Below are positions 34,325 through 43,877 of a stretch of DNA of 64,000 nt, piece by piece. This DNA is from Streptomyces sp. F63 (lineage in GTDB: Bacteria > Actinomycetota > Actinomycetes > Streptomycetales > Streptomycetaceae). Under the pieces are notes generated by a model that worked only from the letters and a program-made list of their open reading frames with translations, was not told the DNA's origin and did not search any database. The stretch is from the NCBI RefSeq assembly GCF_018070345.1, contig NZ_JAGPXX010000031.1:1-64000 (forward strand), given 5' to 3'. Position 1 is the stretch's first letter. Each line of letters opens with the position of its first letter. Both the position numbers and the translations under genes were made by a program.

Positions 34325-35713
34325 TCAGGGGGCTCCGGTCGCCGGGGCCGCTCCGGCGGGTGCGGCGGGTCCGCCGCCCGCGGGGGCCCGGGGAGCCGAG
34401 TGTTCCGTACCGCCGGTCCGGGGGCCGTCGCCGGTGACGGCGCCGTCGGCGGAGGCCGCCAGCCAGCCGCCGAGACCGGCCACCGCCACCAGGCCCGCCA
34501 CGACCACCCCCAGCCGGATCCGGCGGCGGCGCAGCGCCTCGGCCCGGCGGCGGGCCGAACCGGGCCGGGGCTCGCCCGTCCGGCGGGGTACCCGGGCGGT
34601 GCCGTGCGCGCCGCCGGCGAGTTCGTCGGCGCTGGGAACGCGCATGCTGGTGTGGGTGTCGCGTCCCGAGTCGGGCGCGGAGCCGTGGACCAGGGGCACG
34701 GCTCCGCGGCGGGGCTGCTCCGGGACGGAGCGGAAGGGCTCGGTCCCCTCCTCGGCGGCGGGGTCGTCCGCGGACTGTTCGGAGTCCGGCTCGTCCACGT
34801 CGAGCGGCGGGAGCCCGGCCAGGCCGGGCAGGAGTTCCCGGAGCCGGCCGGCCAGCTCCGCGGCGCGCAGCCGGGAGGCGGGCGACTTGGCCAGGCACTG
34901 GACGAGCAGTTGCCAGAGCTCGTCGGGGATGCCGGGGAGCGGGGCCACGGTCTCGGTGACATGGCGGCGCAGCACCGCGCCGGGGTGGCCGCCGCCGAAG
35001 GGGGTGAAACCGGCCAGCAGTTCGTACAGAACGGTCGCCAGGGCGTAGATGTCGACAGAGGCGCGGGGCGGCAGTCCCTCGACGATCTCCGGGGCCAGGT
35101 AGTCGGGGGTGCCGATGATGTTCCGCGCCACGCCGGCCTGCCCGGAGCGGCCGCCCTGACCGGGGCGGGGGCCCGGGCCGGCTCCGGCGGTGGAGCGCAG
35201 GGCGCGGGTCCGGGCGGGGGAGTCGACGAGCCGGGCGACGCCGAAGTCGGTCAGCAGTGCGGGGTGGGCGCCGCCCGGTCCGAGCCGGCCCTCCATGTCG
35301 AGGAGGATGTTCTCCGGCTTGACGTCGCGGTGCGCGATGCCCGCGGCGTGCGCGGCGGCAAGGGCGTCGGCCACGTCGGCGGCGATGGCGACGGCGGCCT
35401 CCGGGGCCAGCCGGCGCTCCCGTTCGAGGCGGGTGCGCAGATCGGTGCCGCGTACCAGATCCATGACGAGGGCGAGGTCGTTGCCGTCCACGACGAGGTC
35501 CCGGACGCCGACGATCCGGGGGTGGTCGAGGCCGAGCAGCGCGGTGCGCTCCTGGACGAAGCGTTCGACGAGGTCCTCGTCCGAGGCGAGGTCCTCGCGC
35601 AGGAGTTTGACGGCGACCGGGCCCTCCGGCCCCTCGCCCAGCCACACCGTCCCGGCGGACCCCCGCCCGAGGATCTGATGGACGGTGTACCGGCTACCGA
35701 TCTTGCGTGCCAA
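34325..35713 (-). CDS. Ser/Thr protein kinase, membrane-anchored (PknB type)
   Basis: A 462-residue Hanks-type kinase. Glycine loop GRGSAGTV (16-23), ATP Lys36, catalytic loop HRDVKPENILL with Asp130, DFG at 156-158, and activation-loop end GTPDYLAPE are all present. A Gly-rich insert (GPGPRPGQGGRSGQ) lies in the activation segment. After the kinase core (to ~295) comes an acidic/basic linker, one membrane helix (residues ~402-422), and a short Pro/Ala-rich outer tail with no PASTA domains. It is followed (same strand) by prfB and preceded by a second kinase; the two kinases flank an FHA-protein gene, suggesting a shared phosphorylation circuit. Confidence 0.9.
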   Translation of the reverse strand: MARKIGSRYTVHQILGRGSAGTVWLGEGPEGPVAVKLLREDLASDEDLVERFVQERTALLGLDHPRIVGVRDLVVDGNDLALVMDLVRGTDLRTRLERERRLAPEAAVAIAADVADALAAAHAAGIAHRDVKPENILLDMEGRLGPGGAHPALLTDFGVARLVDSPARTRALRSTAGAGPGPRPGQGGRSGQAGVARNIIGTPDYLAPEIVEGLPPRASVDIYALATVLYELLAGFTPFGGGHPGAVLRRHVTETVAPLPGIPDELWQLLVQCLAKSPASRLRAAELAGRLRELLPGLAGLPPLDVDEPDSEQSADDPAAEEGTEPFRSVPEQPRRGAVPLVHGSAPDSGRDTHTSMRVPSADELAGGAHGTARVPRRTGEPRPGSARRRAEALRRRRIRLGVVVAGLVAVAGLGGWLAASADGAVTGDGPRTGGTEHSAPRAPAGGGPAAPAGAAPATGAP

Positions 35714-35889
35714 GACTGCTCCGACATGTCACGCCCTCCGCGCGGAGGGCAGGCGTGGGCCACCAAGCTACGCGGCCACCGAGGTGTCCGTTGCCCAGGA
35801 TGGGGCCAACCATCACTTCTGCGCGGTAAATCGGCAGCTGTAAGTCGACAAGTCTCCACGGTGGTGGAGTGGTTCCGGGCCGGCCGGTG

Positions 35890-37569
35890 TCACTGGCCGC
35901 CGCCCGTGCCGGGGTCGGGAACCTCGATGTCGGACGTGTCGGGGAGTTGTTCGGACGCCTGGCCGAGCTGCGAGAACCAGTCGACGACCTCGCCGATGCC
36001 GTCGGTCGTCGCCTGCCAGAAGCTCTTGCCCTCCGCGATCCAGCTCTGGACCGGGGTGAACTCCCAGACGAGCCACGCCGCCAGGACGAAGACCACGATG
36101 GTGAAGAGGCAGCCCTTCAGGCAGCCGAGCCCGGGGATCCGCATCGGGTTGGCACTGCGGGGGCGCGGCTCCCGGCGCGGCGCGGGGGCCGGCGGGGGCG
36201 GCGGGGCGTAGCGCCGGGGCTGCGGCTCCTGCCGGCGGCGGGGCTCCCGGCGCGGCTGCGGCTGGGGCTGCGGGGGCGGCGCGTAGGGCGCCGGCTGCTG
36301 CTGGTGCGGGGCCGGGCGGCGCTGCGGGCGGCGGCGGAGGGGGTCGTCCTCCGGGTCGAGGTACTGGACCTGGGTCTGCTCGTTGCGGTCGCGGGCCGCG
36401 CGCATCTGCGTCTGCCAGGGGTGCTCGCCGTCCTGGCCGTCACCCTGGACCGGCGGCCCCGGCGGCACCGGGGGCATGGCGCGGGTGGCGCCGGCGTGGT
36501 CCGGGCCGCCGGGCCCGCCCCCGGAGGGCAGGAAAGCCGTCTGCGCGTTGGGGTCGTAGGCGCTCGCGCCGGTCGGCAGCACCTGGGTCGGGTCGGCGTC
36601 CCCGCCGCCGGCCGCTCCCGCGCCGTGGCCGGCGGTGCCGGGAACGGGCGCGGGCGCCGGGTCGGGCGCCAGCAGCGCGGCGACACCGAGGGCCGCCTCG
36701 GCCTGGGCCGGGGTGGCGTGCACGCCGACGCCCGCGGCGACCGTGCGGAGGCCGCGGGCGAGGTTGACGGCGCTGGGCCGCTGGTCCGGGCTCTTCCGCA
36801 GGCAGTGCTCGATGACCGTCCAGAGCGGTTCGGGGACGGTGGTGGGGCGGCGCGGCTCCTCGCTGAGGTGCTTCTGCAGCACCTCCAGGGCCGTCTCTCC
36901 GCCGAACGGCGGGCGGCCGGTGACGAGTTCGTAGAGGAGGATGCCGCAGCCGTAGATGTCGACGGCGGACGTCTGCGGGCGGCCCTCGGCGGACTCCGGT
37001 GCGACGTAGGCGGGGGTGCCGACGAATTCGTGGGTCCGGGTCAGGCCGGGCGAGTCGGCGAGCCGGGCGATGCCGAAGTCGGTGAGCATCGGGTGCATCT
37101 CGCCGCTCGGGCCGGTGGCCAGCAGGACGTTCGCGGGCTTGAGGTCGCGGTGGACGATGCCGTCGGCGTGGCTGGCGGCGAGCGCGTCGGCGACCTGCGC
37201 GGTCAGCAGGGCCGTGGCGACCGGCGTGAACGGGCCGTTCTGGCGCAGATAGCGGAAGAGGTCCGGGCCCTCGATCAGGTCCATGACGAGGGCGAGCAGA
37301 TCGCCCTCGACCACGAGGTCACGGGTGCGGACGATATTGGGGTGGGTGAGCCGGAGCAGGACCGACCGCTCACGCAGGAACCGCATCACGACATCGGGGT
37401 CGTGCGCCAGCTCTTCCTTGAGGACCTTGATCGCGACGGCCTCGCCGGGATGCCCGGCCACGGCCGCCTCCGCGCCCGCCGTCTCACGCTGCCGGGCCCG
37501 CCAGACGGTGCCGGTGGCCCCGCGGCCGAGCGGCTCTTCGAGCAGATACTTACTGCCTACCGGCCGCAC
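35890..37569 (-). CDS. Ser/Thr protein kinase, membrane-anchored, Pro-rich linker
   Basis: A 559-residue Hanks-type kinase. Glycine loop GRGATGTV (15-22), Lys48, HRDLKPANVLL with Asp142, DFG 164-166 and VGTPAYVAPE are intact. Kinase core ends near residue 285. A long Pro/Gly/Gln/Arg-rich linker (about 300-470) leads to one membrane helix near residues 490-512 (FTIVVFVLAAWLVW) and a ~45-residue outer tail. The start GTG 37569 (VRPVGSKYLLEEP) begins directly at the kinase fold. It is divergent from the FHA-FtsK gene, which is the obvious substrate or partner. Confidence 0.9.
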   Translation of the reverse strand: MRPVGSKYLLEEPLGRGATGTVWRARQRETAGAEAAVAGHPGEAVAIKVLKEELAHDPDVVMRFLRERSVLLRLTHPNIVRTRDLVVEGDLLALVMDLIEGPDLFRYLRQNGPFTPVATALLTAQVADALAASHADGIVHRDLKPANVLLATGPSGEMHPMLTDFGIARLADSPGLTRTHEFVGTPAYVAPESAEGRPQTSAVDIYGCGILLYELVTGRPPFGGETALEVLQKHLSEEPRRPTTVPEPLWTVIEHCLRKSPDQRPSAVNLARGLRTVAAGVGVHATPAQAEAALGVAALLAPDPAPAPVPGTAGHGAGAAGGGDADPTQVLPTGASAYDPNAQTAFLPSGGGPGGPDHAGATRAMPPVPPGPPVQGDGQDGEHPWQTQMRAARDRNEQTQVQYLDPEDDPLRRRPQRRPAPHQQQPAPYAPPPQPQPQPRREPRRRQEPQPRRYAPPPPPAPAPRREPRPRSANPMRIPGLGCLKGCLFTIVVFVLAAWLVWEFTPVQSWIAEGKSFWQATTDGIGEVVDWFSQLGQASEQLPDTSDIEVPDPGTGGGQ

Positions 37570-38143
37570 GTCATGCGCTCCCTACGTCCAGGTACCTGGC
37601 CTCGTTCCGCGGAGGGGACTCCACGGGGCCGTTCCGCCCACTCTAGTGCCGGGATACGGGCCGGCGGCGGGTCGTACGGCTCTTCTCCGGCCCCCCGCCG
37701 CCGGAGGCGGCGCGGCCCTCCGTGAGGACGCGGCTGCCGGGCCGATGGTTGCCCGGCGGGCCGGTGCGCCCGGCTCCTGCGGGCCGTGCCGGCCGCGCGG
37801 GCCGTCCCGGGCGGGCCGTCCCGGGCGGGCGGAGCCCGTGCTTCCGGGCGCGCCGGGCGGAAGCCGACCGGAACAGGGCGCAAGCCGCCCTTCCGGCGAC
37901 AGAGGATGCCGTCACCTGCTCTCCGCTCGGCGCTTTTTGGCCGGACAGCGACCATTCAAGATCGAATGACGGCGGGCGCCGGGCGGGACGCCGTCGGCAG
38001 GTGCGAGGATGCACCCACGCACGGAGGAGCGGGGAGCGGGGGCTCCGCGCCCTGTGGTGACCTGTACGTGCCGAGCGCCCGTGCACGGGCGGGGGACGGA
38101 CCGGGTCCCCGCCGCGTCCGGGCGGAAGGGACCGCTGACGGCG
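37570..38143. other. Divergent region between a kinase gene and the FHA-FtsK gene
   Basis: 574 bp. It has tandem GC repeats (two copies of GGGCCGTCCCGGGC near 37799-37826). A relatively AT-rich patch (37930-37970) includes CGCTTTTTGG and the inverted repeat CATTC-AAGATC-GAATG (37953-37968), a candidate regulatory site. No gene is convincing; open frames here have no ribosome-binding sites or recognisable domains. Confidence 0.45.
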
Positions 38144-41100
38144 ATGCAGATCCGCTTGACCGTCCTCGGGCCGCTCAGCGGCCATGCCCCGCGTTCCTGC
38201 GACGTGCTCGTCACGGCCCCCGCCGGAACGGCCCTCTCCGCGGTGGCCGGCGGCCTGGCGGCTGCCGTGGCCGCCGGCCACGAGCCCGCGCGCGGCGCGG
38301 AGCCAGGCCTCCCGGGCGGCTCCGGCACCCGCGCGGCCGGCGCGGCGCCGGGCTCGGCCTCCGTCGTGCTGTACGCGGGCTCCGAGCGGCTCGACGGCCG
38401 CCACCGCGTCCTCGGTGAACCCCCGCTCGTCGACGGCGCGGTGCTGTCCCTGCACGCCCCGGCCCCTCCCGGCGCCCACCCCGGCATCGCCCAGGAGACG
38501 GCCGCCCGCGGTGCCGCCCGGCTCCACGTCGTCGCCGGGCCGGACGCGGGCGGGGTCCATCTGCTGCACGGCGGGCAGATCAGGATCGGCCGCTCCGCCG
38601 ACGCCGACGTGCCGCTCGACGACCCCGACGTCTCCCGGCTGCACTGCGCGGTGACGGTCGCCGAGGACGGCCGGGTGACCGTCGCAGATCTCGGTTCGAC
38701 CAACGGGACCGCGGTGGACGGCGCGCCGGTGGACGGCCGGCCCCGGCCACTGCCGCCGGGCGCCCTGCTCCGGGTCGGCGAGTCGGCGCTGCGCGTCGAA
38801 TCCGCCGCGGACCCCGGGCAGGAGACCCCGGCGGCACCGGCGGGACCGGGCGCGGCGCGGCGGCCGGCGGTGCTGCCCGGTTCCCTTCCGGTGACACCGG
38901 ACGGCGAGGGGCGGCTGCGGGTCGACCCGCCCGGCGCCCCGGCCGCCGGCGGGCGGACGCCTGCCGCGGTCCCCGCCCCCGCCCCGGCTGCCGGAGCGGC
39001 GGACCCGGGCGGCACCCGGGACCCGGGCGGCCCGCGCGGGGACGGGGAGCAGGAGCGCGGCGGCCCGTACGGCCGGGCCGGTGACCACGCCCCGCGGGAA
39101 CCGTACGCCGCGGCAGAACGGGAGCACGCCGAACACGGGCGCGGTGAGCCCGGATACGGCGAATCCGGGTACAGCGGCGCCGGAGACGACGGCCGGGGTC
39201 CGTCCGGCCGGGCACCGCTGCTGCCCGGCCAGCGGAACCCGGGCCGGAGCCCGGCTCCGTCCGTGCCCGGCGAGCGGCCCGACGGCCCCCGGGAGCACAC
39301 GGTGGCCGGGCACGGCGACAGCCCCCTTCCGTACGGGCGCCCCGCGGGTGAGACCCGGACCGCCGAGGGCAGCGGCGCCTTCCGCGCCCCCGCCGGGGCA
39401 CCGGCGGGGGCGCACGGCGGCGGCCGGCCCGGTACACGGCCCGGGGAGCACGGGGCTCCGGACCGCCGCGCGGGGCGCCGCGGCCGCGGCATAGGAGCCT
39501 GGGCCCGCCGCCTGGCCGGCGGACGCGCCGAGGACGGTGTCGCGGCGGCGGACCGGCCGGCGGACGCCCCCGGCCCGTCCCCCGCCGCGGCCGCCGCGCC
39601 GCACCGGCGCTGGCCCGACCCGTCCGAGATCCTGCTCACCGCCCTGGGCCCCGGCCCGCGGCTGTGGGAGCGCGGCTCCGGCCACCCCGACGCGCTGGTG
39701 GTCCGGCTCGGCACGGCCGACCGCGCGGGGGTGTTCTCGTTCCCCGTCACCGTCGGACTGCGGCAGGCCGGTTCGCTGGGCCTGGCCGGTCCGCGCGCCC
39801 GGCTGGCCGGGCTGGCGCGGTCCGTCGTCGCGCAGCTGGCGGCGCTGCACTCCCCCGCCACCCTGGAACTCGTCCTGATCAGCGCCGACCCGGCGCGGGA
39901 CGTCCGGGAGCGGATGGCCGCCTGGGCCTGGCTCGGCTGGCTGCCCCAGCTGCGTCCGGCGCACGGCCAGGACTGCCGGCTGCTGCTCGCCTACGACCAG
40001 GAGCAGGCCGCGGCCCGGATCGCGGAGCTGGCCCGCCAGGTGGAGGAGGAGCCGCGCGCCGGGACGGGCGGTCACGGCAGTGGCGGAGCGACCGCACGGG
40101 AGGACGGCTCGTACACCGTGGTGGTCCTGGACGGCGATCCCGGTTCCCCCGAGCTACGGGATGCCACGGCCCGGCTGGCGCTGGCCGGTCCGGCCGCCGG
40201 CGTCCATCTCGTCTGTGCGGTGGAGACCCCCGCGGCCTCGCCCGCGGCTCCGCTGCTGGCCAACTTCGAGACGGCACGCTCGGTCTCCCCCGCCTTCGGG
40301 GAGTGCGGCTCGGTGGCGATGCTCAGTGGCGAGGTGGCCACAGCGCTCCGGCTGATACACCTCCCGGCCGACCGGCGCGGGGCGCACGGGGCGGCCGGTC
40401 CCGCCGCACCCGCCGCGGACACCGCCGGGGCCCCCCACGGCGTCTGCGGGGAGCAGGGTCCGCACGGCACCCCGGCGGGGACGACCGGATCCGGCGGTCC
40501 GCGTCCGGCCGGTCCGGCGGACACCCATGGCCTGTCCTCCCGCCCGGCGCCGGTGCGGCACGCCGCGGGCGGGCGCCGGCCCGGGGTGCCGGACAACGGC
40601 ACGGCCGCGATCGCCGACGCCGTGTCCGCCGCCTGGGCCGAGCGGTTCGCCCGGTCGTTGGCGCCGCTGCGGCTGCCGGACGCCGGGTCGGGTGCGAGCG
40701 GCCCGGGCGGATCGCGCCGGGTGGCGGTGAAGCTCCCCCGCGCGGCGCGGCTGCTGGACGAGCTGGGGCTGGCTCGTGCGACCCCCGCCTCCCTGACGGC
40801 CCGCTGGGCCGCCGCGGCCGACCCCGGGACGCCGCCGGGCGGCCGGCTCTGCGCGGTGCTCGGCGCGGGACCGCACGGCCCGCTCACCGTGGACGTGGCC
40901 GCGGAGGGCCCGCACCTGCTGGTCGAGGGCGGTGCGGGCAGCGGCAAGACGGAGCTGCTGCGGTCGCTGGCCGCCTCGCTGGCCGCGGCCGACCGGCCGG
41001 ACCGGCTGGCGATGGCCCTGGTGGACGGTGGCGGACTGCGTTCCCCGCAGCCGGAGGCGCGCGGCGAGGGGTTGCGCGCCTGCACGGACCTCCCCCATGT

Positions 41101-42049
41101 GACGACGTATGTGACCGGAGTCGACCCGGTGCGGATGCGGGCCTTCGCGCAGGCGCTCAGCTCGGAGCTGAAACGGCGGGCCGAACTGCTGGACGGGCTG
41201 GACTTCACCGCGTGGCACACCCGGTGGGCGGGCCACGCGGAGCGACCGGTGCGGCGTACCGCGGAGCGCCGGGGCGGCGACCGGCGGAGCGGTGATCTGG
41301 AGCCGGAGGCCGGCGGCACGCTGAAGCTGCGGATCCGCGGCGGGGGCCGTCCCGGGGAGGGCGGCGCCCCGGCAGCGGGCGGCACCCCGGCAGCGGGGCT
41401 CACCCCGCCCGCCGCGTCCGGGAGTTCCTCCGGTGGCACGGTCCCGGCTCCGGCCCGGAGTGCGCGGGGCGGGGCGGCCGCCGGGGCGGAGCCGCAGGTC
41501 CGGGCGGTGGCCGGTCCGGAGGCGCTGCCCCGGCTGGTGGTGCTCGTCGACGACTTCGACGCCCTGCTCTCCCCCGCGCTCGGCAGCACCGGCCGCCCGG
41601 CGGCCGGCTCCGTGGTGCGGGCGCTGGAGGCGGTGGCCCGGGAGGGTGCCCGGCTGGGGGTTCATCTGATCGCGGCGACCGGCCATCCGGAGCGCACGGC
41701 CGGCACCGCCGCGGCGGAGGCGGCCGGGATGCGGGTCTCCCTGGAGGTGCTGCCCGCCGTGACCGACGGGCCGGAGAAGGCGGAGGCGACGGCGGGGCGC
41801 GGCCGTCTGGCCGGCCGGGACGGCGCGGTCGTCTGGTTCCAGGCGGGCCGGGTCACCGGCCGCATCCCGCGGACGGCCACCCAGCGGCCGACGGTGGTGC
41901 CGCTCGACTGGGCGCGCATGGGCGATCCCCCGGCGCGCCGCCCGCTCCGCGAACTGGGCAACGGGCCGACCGACTTGGCGCTGCTGGCCAGTGCCCTGCA
42001 GCGGGCGGCCGAGTCCGCCGACGCGGCTCCGGCCCCGCCGCTGGTCTGA
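38144..42049 (+). CDS. FHA-domain FtsK/SpoIIIE-type ATPase
   Basis: A 1301-residue cytosolic ATPase. The first ~100 residues resemble a ubiquitin-like fold (MQIRLTVLGPLSGHAPRSC). An FHA domain, which binds phosphothreonine, follows at ~145-215 (IRIGRSADADVPLDD, SRLHCAVTV, DLGSTNGTAVDG). A ~280-residue disordered Gly/Pro/Arg region separates it from the FtsK part, where Walker A is GGAGSGKTE (near 930) and Walker B is LVVLVDDFDALL (near 1132). It resembles EccC-like proteins of type VII secretion, but no Esx, EccD or MycP genes are nearby. Divergence from a Ser/Thr kinase and the FHA domain suggest phosphorylation-controlled assembly. ATG 38144 is chosen; GGAAGGGA lies upstream, at a long spacing. 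Confidence 0.85.
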   Translation: MQIRLTVLGPLSGHAPRSCDVLVTAPAGTALSAVAGGLAAAVAAGHEPARGAEPGLPGGSGTRAAGAAPGSASVVLYAGSERLDGRHRVLGEPPLVDGAVLSLHAPAPPGAHPGIAQETAARGAARLHVVAGPDAGGVHLLHGGQIRIGRSADADVPLDDPDVSRLHCAVTVAEDGRVTVADLGSTNGTAVDGAPVDGRPRPLPPGALLRVGESALRVESAADPGQETPAAPAGPGAARRPAVLPGSLPVTPDGEGRLRVDPPGAPAAGGRTPAAVPAPAPAAGAADPGGTRDPGGPRGDGEQERGGPYGRAGDHAPREPYAAAEREHAEHGRGEPGYGESGYSGAGDDGRGPSGRAPLLPGQRNPGRSPAPSVPGERPDGPREHTVAGHGDSPLPYGRPAGETRTAEGSGAFRAPAGAPAGAHGGGRPGTRPGEHGAPDRRAGRRGRGIGAWARRLAGGRAEDGVAAADRPADAPGPSPAAAAAPHRRWPDPSEILLTALGPGPRLWERGSGHPDALVVRLGTADRAGVFSFPVTVGLRQAGSLGLAGPRARLAGLARSVVAQLAALHSPATLELVLISADPARDVRERMAAWAWLGWLPQLRPAHGQDCRLLLAYDQEQAAARIAELARQVEEEPRAGTGGHGSGGATAREDGSYTVVVLDGDPGSPELRDATARLALAGPAAGVHLVCAVETPAASPAAPLLANFETARSVSPAFGECGSVAMLSGEVATALRLIHLPADRRGAHGAAGPAAPAADTAGAPHGVCGEQGPHGTPAGTTGSGGPRPAGPADTHGLSSRPAPVRHAAGGRRPGVPDNGTAAIADAVSAAWAERFARSLAPLRLPDAGSGASGPGGSRRVAVKLPRAARLLDELGLARATPASLTARWAAAADPGTPPGGRLCAVLGAGPHGPLTVDVAAEGPHLLVEGGAGSGKTELLRSLAASLAAADRPDRLAMALVDGGGLRSPQPEARGEGLRACTDLPHVTTYVTGVDPVRMRAFAQALSSELKRRAELLDGLDFTAWHTRWAGHAERPVRRTAERRGGDRRSGDLEPEAGGTLKLRIRGGGRPGEGGAPAAGGTPAAGLTPPAASGSSSGGTVPAPARSARGGAAAGAEPQVRAVAGPEALPRLVVLVDDFDALLSPALGSTGRPAAGSVVRALEAVAREGARLGVHLIAATGHPERTAGTAAAEAAGMRVSLEVLPAVTDGPEKAEATAGRGRLAGRDGAVVWFQAGRVTGRIPRTATQRPTVVPLDWARMGDPPARRPLRELGNGPTDLALLASALQRAAESADAAPAPPLV

Positions 42050-42439
42050 ACGGGACCGGACCCGCCGCGGCGCCCGCGCGCCGCGGACGGGCGCGGGCGT
42101 CCGTTGCCCGGGCACGACCTCCCGCCGCCCGGCGCCCGTTCACCACCCCGGAAGAGGCCGGGTACCCCGTGACGGCTCTTCCGAACAGGCTTTCCGGGCC
42201 GCGTTCCCACTCCTGGGCGAGCCGGCCTGACTGCCCATCACAGCCCGGTCACGATCAGCCCGTTGATCTCCGCTCCGGTATTGCGACCGCTCTCCCCGGG
42301 GGCATAGGACTGTCGCACAGTACGTACGGGACGAGCCCCGTGCGGTCGCCCGGCGGACCCGGGTGCCCGCACACGGGCCGGCCCCCTCACGGGGGTTCAC
42401 GGGTGGGGCCCTGGCGGGACCCAGGAGAGGTCGGGCACG
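42050..42439. other. Leader and promoter region of the ABC transporter operon
   Basis: 390 bp between the FHA-FtsK gene and the binding-protein gene. The right half has a credible promoter (42281-42310) and a leader of ~120 nt ending in AGGAGAGG before ATG 42440. The left half is GC-rich and may hold the end of the previous transcript. No open frame looks real. Confidence 0.5.
42281..42310 (+). promoter_or_regulatory. Putative promoter of the ABC transporter operon
   Basis: TTGCGA (42281-42286) and TAGGAC (42305-42310) are spaced by 18 bp, close to the Streptomyces housekeeping consensus TTGAC-18-TAGRRT. It lies about 130 bp upstream of ATG 42440. Confidence 0.55.
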
Positions 42440-43861
42440 ATGCGCACAACTCTCACCACCGCGAACAGAGCGGCACGCGGAGCACGCTCCGCCGGCAGGA
42501 ACACCACACGCACCACACGGGCCGTACTGGCCGCCGTCACCGCGAGCGCGCTCGCGCTCACCGCCGCGGGCTGCGGCGGCGGCGAAGGCGACGGGAAGGA
42601 CGGCGAGAGCGGGGGTGACGGCAAGAGCGCCGTCACCGTCGACCTGCCGAAGCTCACCGGTGAGAAGCTCCAGGTCGCCGCCGTCTGGACGGGGACGGAG
42701 CAGAAGAACTTCAAGGCGGTGCTGGACGAGTTCGAGAAGCGGACCGGTGCCGAGGTCTCGTTCGTCCCGACCGGCGACTCCATCTCCACCTTCCTCGGTA
42801 CCAAGATCGAGGGAGGACAGCCGCCGGACATCGCGCTGCTCCCGCAGGTCGGCGCGCTCAAGCAGTTCGCGGCCCAGGGCAAGCTGAAGCCGGCCGGCGA
42901 GGAGGCCCAGGAGCAGCTGGAGAAGAACTTCTCCCAGGGCTGGCGGGATCTCGGCGCCCACGAGGGCAAGCAGTACGGCGTCTACTTCAAGGCCGCCAAC
43001 AAGTCCCTGGTCTGGTACAACACCGCGGCCTTCGAGAACGCGGGCGTGGAGGAGCCGGGGAGCTGGGACGAGTTCCTCGACACCGCCCGTACCATCTCCG
43101 ACTCCGGGGTGGCGCCGGTCTCCGTCGGCGGCGCGGACGGCTGGACGCTCACCGACTGGTTCGAGAACGTGTATCTCTCCCAGGCCGGTCCGGAGAAGTA
43201 CGACCAGCTCGCCGAACACGAGATCAAGTGGACCGACCCCTCCGTGAAGGAGGCGCTGGAGACCCTCGGTGAGCTGTTCGGCGACAAGACGCTCATCGCG
43301 GGCGGCCCGAACGGCGCGCTGCAGACCGAGTTCCCGAAGTCCGTCACCCAGACCTTCGCGGGCGGTGACGCCCCGGACGCCGCCATGGTCTACGAGGGCG
43401 ACTTCGTGGCCGTCAACATCACCTCCGACACCAAGGCGGAGATCGGCACCGACGCCAAGGTGTTCCCGTTCCCGGCCGTGGGCGAGGACTCGCCGGTGGT
43501 CAGCGCCGGGGACGTCGCCGTCGCGCTCAAGGACGGCAAGGGCCCGCAGGCCCTGCTGACCTTCCTCGCCTCGACGGACGCCGCGGAGATCTGGGCGAAG
43601 GCCGGCGGCTTCATCTCGCCCAACAAGGAACTGGACCTCAAGGTCTACCCGGACGACGTCCAGCGCGACATCGCCAAGGCCCTGATCGACGCCGGGGACG
43701 ACTTCCGCTTCGACATGTCCGACCAGGCGCCGGCCTCCTTCGGCGGCACCAAGGGCGAGGGCGAGTGGAAGGCCCTCCAGGACTTCCTCAAGAACCCCGA
43801 CGACGTGGCGGGGGCCCAGAAGCGGCTCGAAGCGGAAGCCGCCAAGGCCTACAAGGACTGA
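42440..43861 (+). CDS. ABC transporter substrate-binding lipoprotein (sugar type)
   Basis: A 473-residue lipoprotein. A basic N-terminus, a hydrophobic stretch and the lipobox LTAAGC give lipid-modified Cys45, then a Gly/Asp-rich linker. The mature part is a cluster B (MalE-like) binding fold: AVWTGTEQKNFKAVLDEFEK at the start, PPDIALLPQVGALKQFAAQG near 133, GVYFKAANKSLVWYNTAAFE, and FTWFENVYLS-like segment TDWFENVYLS. It captures a sugar or oligosaccharide for the two permeases downstream (17 bp gap to the next gene). No dedicated ATPase is in the operon; like many Streptomyces sugar systems it probably uses the shared MsiK ATPase (known biology, not seen here). Confidence 0.9.
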   Translation: MRTTLTTANRAARGARSAGRNTTRTTRAVLAAVTASALALTAAGCGGGEGDGKDGESGGDGKSAVTVDLPKLTGEKLQVAAVWTGTEQKNFKAVLDEFEKRTGAEVSFVPTGDSISTFLGTKIEGGQPPDIALLPQVGALKQFAAQGKLKPAGEEAQEQLEKNFSQGWRDLGAHEGKQYGVYFKAANKSLVWYNTAAFENAGVEEPGSWDEFLDTARTISDSGVAPVSVGGADGWTLTDWFENVYLSQAGPEKYDQLAEHEIKWTDPSVKEALETLGELFGDKTLIAGGPNGALQTEFPKSVTQTFAGGDAPDAAMVYEGDFVAVNITSDTKAEIGTDAKVFPFPAVGEDSPVVSAGDVAVALKDGKGPQALLTFLASTDAAEIWAKAGGFISPNKELDLKVYPDDVQRDIAKALIDAGDDFRFDMSDQAPASFGGTKGEGEWKALQDFLKNPDDVAGAQKRLEAEAAKAYKD

Positions 43862-43877
43862 CGGGCGGCCGCCACCG

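Noticed and set aside
38144-42049. A complete type VII secretion locus
   Set aside because: Only the FHA-FtsK ATPase is present; no WXG100, EccB, EccD, EccE or MycP genes are in the window.
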